A stretch of 64,000 nucleotides of DNA from Hyphobacterium sp. CCMP332 (lineage in GTDB: Bacteria; Bacteroidota; Bacteroidia; Cytophagales; CCMP332): positions 936,001 to 1,000,000 of the forward strand of contig CP058647.1 of assembly GCA_014323545.1 (NCBI GenBank), read 5' to 3'. Both the position numbers and the translations under genes were made by a program. The notes under the pieces are model-generated. The model made no database searches and was not told where the DNA came from. It saw nothing but the letters and a program-made list of their open reading frames with translations. Shown piece by piece: positions 46,489 to 53,750 of the stretch. The number at the start of each line of letters is the position of its first letter. The first letter of the stretch is position 1.

Positions 46489-47895
46489 ATGGTTACAGAT
46501 TGTATTAAAATTTGGGATAATTGTCTTAACAGCATAAGGGAAAATGTAAACGATCAAAGTTTTAAAACTTGGTTTGCGCCGATTAAACCTATAAAATTAT
46601 CTCAAAGTGTTTTAACCATTCAGGTCCCGAGCCCTTTTTTTTACGAATATCTTGAAGAGCATTATGTTCAAATTCTCAAAAAAGCTATCGTAAAGGAATT
46701 AGGAGACAATGCAAGATTGGAATATTCCATTGTGGTGGATAAAGGAAATGAAAAAGAAAGTCCGAAAACTTTGAACATTTCTACCAACGGAAGAAGGCCC
46801 GATGAGGGAAACCAACTCAAAGGCTTTGGTCCAAGTACCGAACATTTACAAAACTTCTATTATGATTCACCCCTCAACAGAAATTATTCATTTGATAATT
46901 TCATTGAAGGTGATTGCAACAGGCTTGCAAGAGCAGCTGGCTTAGCGGTTGCTGACAAACCGGGTATTACCAGCTTTAATCCACTGTTTGTTTATGGCGG
47001 TGTTGGCCTGGGAAAAACCCACCTGATTCAGGCTATTGGTAATAAGATAAAAGATGCTCAGGAAGGAAGTTCTATTTTGTATGTTTCTTCTGAAAAATTC
47101 ACAAATCAATTTATTGACGCTCTTAGGAATAATAAGGTTCAGGATTTTTCCGCTTTTTATCTAAACCTGGATACGCTCATTCTGGATGATGTTCAGTTTA
47201 TGTCGGGCAAAGAAAAAACACAAGATATCTTTTTTCACATATTCAATCAGCTACATCAGAGTGGCAAGCAAATTATAATGACGAGCGATTGTCCACCGAA
47301 GGATCTTAAAGGATTGCAGGAAAGATTATTGTCTCGATTTAAATGGGGATTAACTGCTGACCTTCAAAGTCCTGACTTCGAAACCAGAGTAGCAATTATT
47401 CATAGAAAAATGGAAGCTGAAGGGACTTTCATCCCTGATAATGTCATAGAATATTTGGCCTATTCCGTGGATACCAATGTCAGAGAACTGGAAGGTGTAC
47501 TTATTTCATTAATTGCTCAATCCTCTTTAAACAAAAAAGAGATCGATCTTGAACTTGCAAAACAAACGCTTCAAAATATTGTACAGGATATTGAAACTGA
47601 AGTTGGTATAGATTACATCCAAAAATACATTTCAGACTATTTCAAGGTAAGTCCGGAAAGTTTAAGGGCTAAAACCAGAAAAAAAGAAATTGTAATTGCG
47701 CGACAGGTGGCTATGTATTTTGCCAAAGAATACACGAACCACTCTTTAAAAGTAATAGGTTACCATTTTGGTGGCAGAGATCACAGCACGGTAATTCACG
47801 CAATTCAAACTGTCAATGACATCATGGATACGGACAAAAAATTTGCCGAAACCATGAAGGAAATTGAAACAAATCTCAAAGTTAAAGCCAGTTAA
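46489..47895 (+). CDS. dnaA: Chromosomal replication initiator protein DnaA
   Basis: The 468-residue AAA+ initiator. Domain I (about 1-85) contains DQSFKTWFAPIKPI. A linker follows to about 125. Domain III has NYSFDNFIEGDCNRLARAA, Walker A GGVGLGKTHL (about 170-179) and Walker B LDTLILDDVQFM. Domain IV carries the DNA-binding signature GGRDHSTVIHA. Length is typical. The conversion of DnaA-ATP opens oriC and also regulates transcription. The LOG-family gene follows eight bases after its stop, probably in one transcript. Bacteroidota dnaA genes are often not beside the origin. Confidence 0.97.
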   Translation: MVTDCIKIWDNCLNSIRENVNDQSFKTWFAPIKPIKLSQSVLTIQVPSPFFYEYLEEHYVQILKKAIVKELGDNARLEYSIVVDKGNEKESPKTLNISTNGRRPDEGNQLKGFGPSTEHLQNFYYDSPLNRNYSFDNFIEGDCNRLARAAGLAVADKPGITSFNPLFVYGGVGLGKTHLIQAIGNKIKDAQEGSSILYVSSEKFTNQFIDALRNNKVQDFSAFYLNLDTLILDDVQFMSGKEKTQDIFFHIFNQLHQSGKQIIMTSDCPPKDLKGLQERLLSRFKWGLTADLQSPDFETRVAIIHRKMEAEGTFIPDNVIEYLAYSVDTNVRELEGVLISLIAQSSLNKKEIDLELAKQTLQNIVQDIETEVGIDYIQKYISDYFKVSPESLRAKTRKKEIVIARQVAMYFAKEYTNHSLKVIGYHFGGRDHSTVIHAIQTVNDIMDTDKKFAETMKEIETNLKVKAS

Positions 47896-47903
47896 TCAAT
47901 TTC

Positions 47904-48440
47904 ATGAAAAAAATTGCTGTCTTCTGTGGTTCTCATGAAGGTGACAATGAACTGTTCAGGAAAACCGCAATTAAAACCGGAGAAATCCTGGCTCAAAATG
48001 GTATAGGATTAATATACGGAGGAGGCAAGGTTGGCCTAATGGGAGCTCTTTCGCAATCGGTTCTAAATAATAAAGGCTATGTAATGGGAGTCATTCCATC
48101 ATTCATGGTTGAAAAAGAGTTGGCTAATCGCGAAGTGCAGGAGCTTATTGAAGTTTCCAGTATGCATGAAAGAAAACAAATCATGTCAGATCATGCGGAT
48201 GGATTCCTGATATTACCCGGAGGGATTGGAACAATGGATGAATTCTTCGAAATTTTTACCTGGAGGCAATTGGGCTTACACCAAAAGAAAATTGCCATTG
48301 TTGATGTTGAATTGTACTATGCCCCAATTTGGGAACAAATGCAATCCATGGAGAATCAGAATTTTCTCGGTCAATCTCAATTCGAATATTTAATGCGAAC
48401 TCACAAGCCAGAGGAGGCAGTTTCATTTTTATTGTCTTAA
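47904..48440 (+). CDS. LOG-family protein (TIGR00730, putative nucleotide 5'-monophosphate phosphoribohydrolase)
   Basis: A 178-residue Rossmann-fold enzyme. The signatures are YGGGKVGLMGALS (about 38-50) and PGGIGTMDEFFE (105-116), the catalytic PGGxGTxxE motif of the Lonely Guy family. Characterised members cleave cytokinin riboside 5'-monophosphate or AMP to release the base. In bacteria without plant contact, purine or modified nucleotide salvage is the safer suggestion. No signal peptide. It follows dnaA by eight bases on the same strand. Confidence 0.92.
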   Translation: MKKIAVFCGSHEGDNELFRKTAIKTGEILAQNGIGLIYGGGKVGLMGALSQSVLNNKGYVMGVIPSFMVEKELANREVQELIEVSSMHERKQIMSDHADGFLILPGGIGTMDEFFEIFTWRQLGLHQKKIAIVDVELYYAPIWEQMQSMENQNFLGQSQFEYLMRTHKPEEAVSFLLS

Positions 48441-48517
48441 GTCAAATCCAAAATGATTAATTGTTGTTTAAAAGACAATTGAAGCAAAAGTCATAATTTT
48501 TTAAATTAAAAGTATGG

Positions 48518-48536
48518 ACATTAAATGTATATACAT
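48518..48536. promoter_or_regulatory. Candidate MarR operator before the YceI gene
   Basis: The site reads ACATTAAATGTATATACAT and contains the perfect 12-bp palindrome ATGTATATACAT (48525-48536). Its reverse complement matches the region before the MarR gene (57508-57528) at 16 of 18 positions from TGTATATACATT onward. It lies 26 bases before the YceI ATG and touches the -7-like TATATTTAC (48536-48544), a position suited to repression. Confidence 0.6.
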
Positions 48537-48544
48537 ATATTTAC
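48536..48544 (+). promoter_or_regulatory. Candidate -7 promoter element of the YceI gene
   Basis: TATATTTAC is one base away from TAnnTTTG and lies 18 bases before the ATG at 48562. It abuts the palindromic operator candidate. Confidence 0.35.
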
Positions 48545-48561
48545 AAAAAATTTATTTATCA

Positions 48562-49146
48562 ATGAAAAAAATGATCGTATTAATGTTGGCAATCGGAGCA
48601 TTGTCTTCATTACAAGCACAAACCTATAAAGCAGATGTTAGTGATTCTCAAGTAAAATGGTTGGGTAAAAAAGTAACAGGAGAACATACCGGTTTTATCA
48701 ATTTGAAAGAAGGTAAACTCTTGGCTGAAAATGGAAAGATTACCGGCGGAAATTTTATAGTTGATATGAGTTCAATAACAAATATTGATATTGAATCCGC
48801 TGAATACAATGCAAAACTGGTTGGGCATTTAAAGAGCGATGACTTTTTTGGGGTTGAAAAATATCCTAATGCTACTTTCAAGATAAAAAGTGTTAAAGCT
48901 GTAAAAGAAAGTAATGCAAGCCATCACTTTACCGGTGATATCACTATAAAAGAAACGACTAAAGAAATCACAATTCCTGCAGTGGTAAAAATTGAAGGCG
49001 ATGTAATAACAGCAAACGCTACTTTTGATATTGATAGGTCAGACTTTGATGTTCGCTATGGCTCGGGGAGTTTTTTTAGCGATTTAGGTGATAATTTGAT
49101 TTATGATGATTTTAATTTATCCATAAATCTTGTAGCTAAGAAATAA
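48562..49146 (+). CDS. YceI-family lipid-binding secreted protein
   Basis: From the ATG at 48562 the protein is 194 residues with a good signal peptide (MKKMIVLMLAIGALSSLQAQ). An upstream in-frame ATG (48514) would overlap the operator candidate and bury the signal, so it is rejected. The mature part is a lipocalin-like YceI domain: VSDSQVKWLGKKVTGEHTG near the start, VGHLKSDDFFGVEKYPNATFKI in the middle and FDIDRSDFDVRYGSGSFFSDLGDNLI at the end. Structurally known relatives bind isoprenoid quinones or fatty-acid amides in the periplasm. The likely regulator is the MarR protein encoded at 57537, as both share an operator-like sequence. It is monocistronic, with a terminator after it. Confidence 0.92.
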   Translation: MKKMIVLMLAIGALSSLQAQTYKADVSDSQVKWLGKKVTGEHTGFINLKEGKLLAENGKITGGNFIVDMSSITNIDIESAEYNAKLVGHLKSDDFFGVEKYPNATFKIKSVKAVKESNASHHFTGDITIKETTKEITIPAVVKIEGDVITANATFDIDRSDFDVRYGSGSFFSDLGDNLIYDDFNLSINLVAKK

Positions 49147-49167
49147 TTCATTTTAAAAATCTAAAAG

Positions 49168-49198
49168 ACCCTGTTAATTTAATTGACAGGGTTTTTTA
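49168..49198. terminator. Hairpin terminator between YceI and the convergent CoA-hydrolase gene
   Basis: ACCCTGT (49168-49174) pairs with ACAGGGT (49186-49192), followed by a T tract. The tract runs into the stop codon of the convergent gene at 49196, and an AAAAG run on the other side gives a weaker T tract for the minus strand. Confidence 0.8.
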
Positions 49199-50473
49199 AT
49201 GCACTTTTAAAACTTCAAAAGCATATTTATTCAAGTCTTCACGATGATCCGGATGGGCGATTTCAATTAAATTTTTTGCCCTTTGTCTTATGTTTTTACC
49301 ATAAAGTTCTGCTATCCCATACTCTGTAACCACATAATGAACGTGAGCTCTGGTGGTCACGACTCCGGCACCCTGGTTTAGAAATTTTGAAATTCTACTT
49401 ACACCTTTGCTGGTTACTGATGGCAAAGCGATTATCGGCTTTCCACCCTGAGAGAGTGATGCTCCACGTATAAAATCCATTTGGCCTCCAACTCCTGAAT
49501 AAAATCTTGTCCCGATAGAATCGGACGAAACCTGACCAGTCAAATCTACTTCAATAGCCGAGTTTATTGCAGTTACGCGTGGGTTTCTTCGAATAATATG
49601 TACATCATTCACGTATTCTATATCAAGTGCTCTAACCAATGGGTTATCATCCACAAAATCATATAACCTTCTGGTCCCCATAAGAAATCCTGTCACTATT
49701 ATGCCGGGATGAACTTTCTTATATTTTCCTGTAATTACTCCCTTTTCAACCAAGTCAATAACTCCTTCGGCAAACATTTCCGTATGAATTCCCAAATCTT
49801 TATGTCCACCTAATTGGGCCAAAACAGCATCCGGAATGGCTCCAATACCCATTTGTAAAGTTGCTCTGTCCTCTACCAGGTTCTGTGAGATAAGTTTTGC
49901 AATTGCAATTTCAACGGCCGTTTGTTCAGCAGGAAAAATCTCGGGAATCGCTTCATTAGATTCAACCATGGAATCGAACTTTGAAATGTGCACCAATCCA
50001 TCACCATGTGTTCTCGGCATTTGAGGATTTATCTGTGCAATTACATGATCAGCCACTTCAACAGCAGCTCTGGTAGCATCTACTGAAATTCCAAGTGAAC
50101 AAAATCCATGGCGATCCGGTGGTGATACCTGTACCATTGCAACGTTCAATGGCAATCGCCTGCTTCGAAACAAAATGGGAACTTCGCTGAGAAAAATTGG
50201 AATATAATCCGCCCGTCCTTCCCAAACGGCCCGTCTTACATTGCCTCCAATGAAAAGGGCATTTACACGAAAGGAATCCTTGACTTTCTCATCCGTATAT
50301 GGCGCCGGGCCTTCAGTATGTAATTGTACGATTTCTACATTTTTTAATTCGTCAGCCCTGTCCGTCATTGCTTGAATTAACAGTTTAGGTGCAGCACATG
50401 CTGAATGAATAAAAACTCTGTCGCCTGATTCTATGACCTTTACTGCTTCCGCAGGACTAACTAAATTTTGCAT
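49196..50473 (-). CDS. Acetyl-CoA hydrolase/transferase family protein
   Basis: A 425-residue family I CoA-transferase related to 4-hydroxybutyrate, succinate or propionate CoA-transferases and acetyl-CoA hydrolase. The signatures are LQMGIGAIPDAVLAQL (about 201-216, the CoA-binding glycine motif), HTEMFAEGVIDLVEKG and, near the C-terminus, YVVTEYGIAELYGKNIRQRA with the family's conserved EYGIA block. The preferred acid cannot be told. It is unrelated in sequence to the scoA/scoB pair at the start of the window. The TerB-like gene lies nine bases upstream on the same strand. Confidence 0.9.
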   Translation of the reverse strand: MQNLVSPAEAVKVIESGDRVFIHSACAAPKLLIQAMTDRADELKNVEIVQLHTEGPAPYTDEKVKDSFRVNALFIGGNVRRAVWEGRADYIPIFLSEVPILFRSRRLPLNVAMVQVSPPDRHGFCSLGISVDATRAAVEVADHVIAQINPQMPRTHGDGLVHISKFDSMVESNEAIPEIFPAEQTAVEIAIAKLISQNLVEDRATLQMGIGAIPDAVLAQLGGHKDLGIHTEMFAEGVIDLVEKGVITGKYKKVHPGIIVTGFLMGTRRLYDFVDDNPLVRALDIEYVNDVHIIRRNPRVTAINSAIEVDLTGQVSSDSIGTRFYSGVGGQMDFIRGASLSQGGKPIIALPSVTSKGVSRISKFLNQGAGVVTTRAHVHYVVTEYGIAELYGKNIRQRAKNLIEIAHPDHREDLNKYAFEVLKVH

Positions 50474-50482
50474 TTTTTGTTT

Positions 50483-50839
50483 CTAGGCAGCTTTTAACTT
50501 ATGCTTTAAATTGGATATAATCGAATCAAGAATTTCGGCATCATCTTCATCAATGACACCACTTACACCTTTAATTTCATGTAATATTCCAATGAGTTCC
50601 GAATACTCATCAGATTGCCCATAATCTCTGCAAGCATTGATTAAATTTTGATAAGACTCTATAATTAAATATTCCTCATCAGAATTAATGTATTTTTCAA
50701 GATATTCCTCAATCTCTTTTCCTTCTACATGATCCTCAATGATTCTTTTTTCATTTTTATCAATTACACCATCTGCAATGATGATAGCATATATCATCCT
50801 GGCAAAAGCATCATAAACACGATCGAATGTTTTAGTCAT
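50483..50839 (-). CDS. TerB-like small acidic helical protein
   Basis: A 118-residue all-helical protein without a signal peptide. The pattern YAIIIADGVIDKNEKRIIE, and later GVSGVIDEDDAEILDSII, resembles the duplicated acidic helix-loop of TerB-like (tellurite-resistance B) domains, where the acidic residues can bind metal. Length is close to a single TerB domain. There are no other ter genes in the window. It is co-oriented with the CoA-transferase downstream and adenine deaminase upstream. Function unknown; the tellurite name should not be taken as function. Confidence 0.55.
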   Translation of the reverse strand: MTKTFDRVYDAFARMIYAIIIADGVIDKNEKRIIEDHVEGKEIEEYLEKYINSDEEYLIIESYQNLINACRDYGQSDEYSELIGILHEIKGVSGVIDEDDAEILDSIISNLKHKLKAA

Positions 50840-50874
50840 AATTCAATTTTTCGAAATGCAAAAATATCAATTCA

Positions 50875-52494
50875 TTATGAGGCATCAAGATTTTCAAATT
50901 TAAATTCTTTCCCATTAAATAAACCTTTATCTGACAACTTTAATTCCGGAATAACCAACAATGCCATAAAAGATAAAGTCATAAATGGAGCCTTTAGTTC
51001 TGAGCCTAAATTTTTTGCTATTCTATCCAAATTTTTATAAGCATTTCCAACTTCAAAAGCCTCTCTGTCACTCATCAATCCCGCAACTGGCAATTGCAAA
51101 GAATGACATTCTTCTCCATCAAATACGCATATTCCACCCTTGAGTTGCATCATTTCATTGCTGACAATTGAAATATTTTCATCCGATGTTCCCACGCAAA
51201 TTATATTATGACAATCATGAGCAACAGTTGAAGCGAGCGCCCCTTTCTTTAAACCAAAGTTTTTTATCCATGCAATGGCGGGGTCTGATTTTCTATATCT
51301 GTTGATTACGGCTATTTTTAGTATGTCATTATCAATATCAGCTTCAAAATCTTCTGAATTTATATCATGTGTTAATTGTCCAGTAATTAATTCACCATCT
51401 CTTGCTTTTATAACTTTAATTTTCCTTGATCCCAGCTTTACTTTAAAGTCTTTCGCTTTCAAGGGATAGGAGAAAAAATTATTGATTGGCTTTACTTTTG
51501 ACAAGTTGAAATTTGCCTCTCCATTTTTCACAAGAAGTTCCCCTTTGTAGTAAACCCTATCTACTTCGAAATCCTTTAGATCCTTAAATAAAATAAAATT
51601 TGCCGGGTCATTGATTTGAGCCAATCCATGTTTTAGATTATAATGTTCATAAGGATTTTTTGTGCATGCCCTGATGACATCCCAAAAATCAAACCCATCG
51701 GAAATAGCTCTGGCAGCTAATTTGTTAATATGTCCAACTAATAAATCATCCGGATGTTTATCATCTGAGCAAAACATTACCTTATTCGGGTAATCTGATA
51801 TCATCTTTTTTAAAGCCGGGTAATTTTTTGCAGCGCTCCCCTCCCGGATTAATATCTTCATTCCAAGTTCAGCTTTTTCTTTAGCTTCTTCATAACTAAA
51901 GCATTCATGATCAGTCGAAATACCGGCCTCAAAATATTTTATCAAATCTTCACCTCTTAAGCCCGGGGCATGACCGTCAATTTTCATTCCCAACTGATGA
52001 GCATAATTAATTTTTTTTAAAACTTCTGCATCTTTCAAAATGACACCGGGATAATTCATCATTTCCGATAAATAATAAATTTCATCCTTTTTAAGAAGCT
52101 CCAATATCATTGAGCTATTGATTATAGCACCCGATGTTTCAAATTCGGTTGCAGGAACGCATGATGGAGCCCCAAAATAGAAATAAAAGGGCGCAGTTTT
52201 CCCGTCCTTAATCATAAAATCAATTCCTTCTTCCCCGCAAACATTTGCTATTTCATGCGGATCAGATACCGTTGCTATTGTACCGTGTTTTAAAGCCTCA
52301 GAAGCAAATCTTGATGGCACCAGCATTGAACTCTCTATATGAATATGCGCATCTATCAATCCGGGAACTAAATAAAGCTTCGGAGCTTCATTTATTTTTT
52401 CAATTGAGCAGATCGACGAATTATTGAAAGATACCCGGGCAGGATAAATCTCTTTTTTAATTACATCGACATATTGACATTTCAAATTTTGCAT
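50875..52494 (-). CDS. ade: Adenine deaminase
   Basis: The 539-residue amidohydrolase converts adenine to hypoxanthine for purine salvage. Metal ligands are in GLIDAHIHIESSML (His50 and His52). Other Ade landmarks are VSDPHEIANVCG, KIDGHAPGL, MFCSDDKHPDDL and, in the C-terminal domain, STVAHDCHNIICVGTS. Length and motif order fit the bacterial Ade family rather than the eukaryote-type adenosine deaminase fold. It is expressed on the minus strand 14 bases downstream of the TRAP-type binding protein, which might suggest a shared transcript but no shared pathway is obvious. Confidence 0.94.
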   Translation of the reverse strand: MQNLKCQYVDVIKKEIYPARVSFNNSSICSIEKINEAPKLYLVPGLIDAHIHIESSMLVPSRFASEALKHGTIATVSDPHEIANVCGEEGIDFMIKDGKTAPFYFYFGAPSCVPATEFETSGAIINSSMILELLKKDEIYYLSEMMNYPGVILKDAEVLKKINYAHQLGMKIDGHAPGLRGEDLIKYFEAGISTDHECFSYEEAKEKAELGMKILIREGSAAKNYPALKKMISDYPNKVMFCSDDKHPDDLLVGHINKLAARAISDGFDFWDVIRACTKNPYEHYNLKHGLAQINDPANFILFKDLKDFEVDRVYYKGELLVKNGEANFNLSKVKPINNFFSYPLKAKDFKVKLGSRKIKVIKARDGELITGQLTHDINSEDFEADIDNDILKIAVINRYRKSDPAIAWIKNFGLKKGALASTVAHDCHNIICVGTSDENISIVSNEMMQLKGGICVFDGEECHSLQLPVAGLMSDREAFEVGNAYKNLDRIAKNLGSELKAPFMTLSFMALLVIPELKLSDKGLFNGKEFKFENLDAS

Positions 52495-52508
52495 TTTGGA
52501 TGCTTTCT

Positions 52509-53618
52509 TTAATTGTAAATCCTTTCAAAATAAGCCTTTTCAGATATGTTGGTCCATTCGGAAATGTGCTTTTTAAAAGAGTAATATGAATTATATATAC
52601 GTTTAAAATCATTATTCTCCGTACTGAGTTCGTCCAATACTATAGCTGTATTTTTTCTTAAATGCTCAATTACAATATCGGGGAATGGCCTTATCAATAC
52701 TTTTCCTTCCTCTTTTATTTTTTTGAGATGCTCAGCATTACGCATATCAAATGCTGAAAGTACCCAATTGTTTAATTTTCCCAATCCGTGTTTAATGATT
52801 GCTTTCAAATCTGTCGGCAAGGAATTATATTTTTCTGAATTTAAAATGGTCTCAAAACTAGTAGCTGTTTCATGCCAGCCCGGATAGTAATAATATTTCG
52901 CAATTTTGTGAAAACCCATTAAGTAATCGTGATAGGGCCCTATCCATTCGGTGGCATCAATAACTCCGCGTTCTAAATTGGTAAAAATTTCACCACCGGC
53001 GACTAAAACCGATGTCCCTCCGGAATTACTAAACACCTTGCCTCCCAATCCGGGTATTCTCATTTTTAAGCCTGCCAAATCATCAACTGCATTGAGTTCC
53101 TTATTGAACCATCCCCCCATTTGCATACCGGTATTACCAGATAGCACCGGGATTAGGTTAAAGGGCTTATACAATTCCTCCCACAATTCCGCTCCCTCAG
53201 ATTGCGATATCCATGCATTAAATTGCTGAGTATTCATTCCAAATGGAACCGCCGCAAAAATTTGTGCTGCAGGTATTTTCCCCGACCAGTAATAAGGCGA
53301 GCCATTTCCTATTTCAGCTATACCATTACTTACAGCATCAAAAACCTCAAGGGCTGGTACGATCTCTCCTCCTCCAAATATTCTAATCTCCATTCTTCCA
53401 CCCGACATTTCATTAACCCAATCTGCAAATAGTTGACAGCCCTCGCCTAAAATTGGAAAATTGGGAGGCCATGTGGTTAATAATTTCCAATAGTATTTTT
53501 TATTATAATTTATATTAACAGACTTTATTTTGTCTCTGGAAACCTCAGAACAAGATATACCAAGGCCTGCCGCCAAGGTCAATCCGGATATGTTTCGAAT
53601 GAATTTTCTTCGCTCCAT
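52509..53618 (-). CDS. TRAP-type substrate-binding protein (DctP/TakP family), orphan
   Basis: A periplasmic binding protein of the TakP branch, whose members bind 2-oxo acids or similar carboxylates. The start at 53618 gives MERRKFIRNISGLTLAAGLGISC, a signal with a twin-arginine-like ERRKF start and a lipobox cysteine. An in-frame ATG at 53681 would add 21 polar residues and run over the repeated promoter motif of clpB, so it is less likely. Blocks matching the family are TTWPPNFPILGEGCQLF, MSGGRMEIRIFGGGEIVPA and GVIDATEWIGPYHDYLMGFHK. No DctQ or DctM permease gene is adjacent, so the transporter subunits must lie elsewhere or the protein acts otherwise. Confidence 0.85.
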   Translation of the reverse strand: MERRKFIRNISGLTLAAGLGISCSEVSRDKIKSVNINYNKKYYWKLLTTWPPNFPILGEGCQLFADWVNEMSGGRMEIRIFGGGEIVPALEVFDAVSNGIAEIGNGSPYYWSGKIPAAQIFAAVPFGMNTQQFNAWISQSEGAELWEELYKPFNLIPVLSGNTGMQMGGWFNKELNAVDDLAGLKMRIPGLGGKVFSNSGGTSVLVAGGEIFTNLERGVIDATEWIGPYHDYLMGFHKIAKYYYYPGWHETATSFETILNSEKYNSLPTDLKAIIKHGLGKLNNWVLSAFDMRNAEHLKKIKEEGKVLIRPFPDIVIEHLRKNTAIVLDELSTENNDFKRIYNSYYSFKKHISEWTNISEKAYFERIYN

Positions 53619-53644
53619 CCGAGCATCGCTTGCTTGGTTTTTCA

Positions 53645-53656
53645 GGTCATTTTGTC
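53645..53656. promoter_or_regulatory. Candidate stress motif, distal copy, before clpB
   Basis: GGTCATTTTGTC occurs here and again exactly at 53686, with starts 41 bases apart. The half-site pattern and three-base spacing match the TGCCATATTGGC element before lon. It lies in the divergent region between the TRAP protein and clpB. Confidence 0.5.
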
Positions 53657-53685
53657 CTTTGTTTTTATTATATGTGTTCATTTTC

Positions 53686-53697
53686 GGTCATTTTGTC
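53686..53697. promoter_or_regulatory. Candidate stress motif, proximal copy, before clpB
   Basis: The second exact copy of GGTCATTTTGTC, ending 53 bases before the clpB ATG. The repeated 12-mer, and its likeness to the lon element, suggest a regulator or alternative promoter used for heat-shock genes; the factor is unknown. Confidence 0.5.
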
Positions 53698-53750
53698 TCT
53701 AATTCTCAATTGGAAATAAAATTGATGCCTCCTATTGGAGGTAAATAACA

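Noticed and set aside
49196-50839. Tellurite-resistance operon around the TerB-like gene
   Set aside because: Only one small TerB-like domain is present; no terC, terD or terZ genes are nearby.
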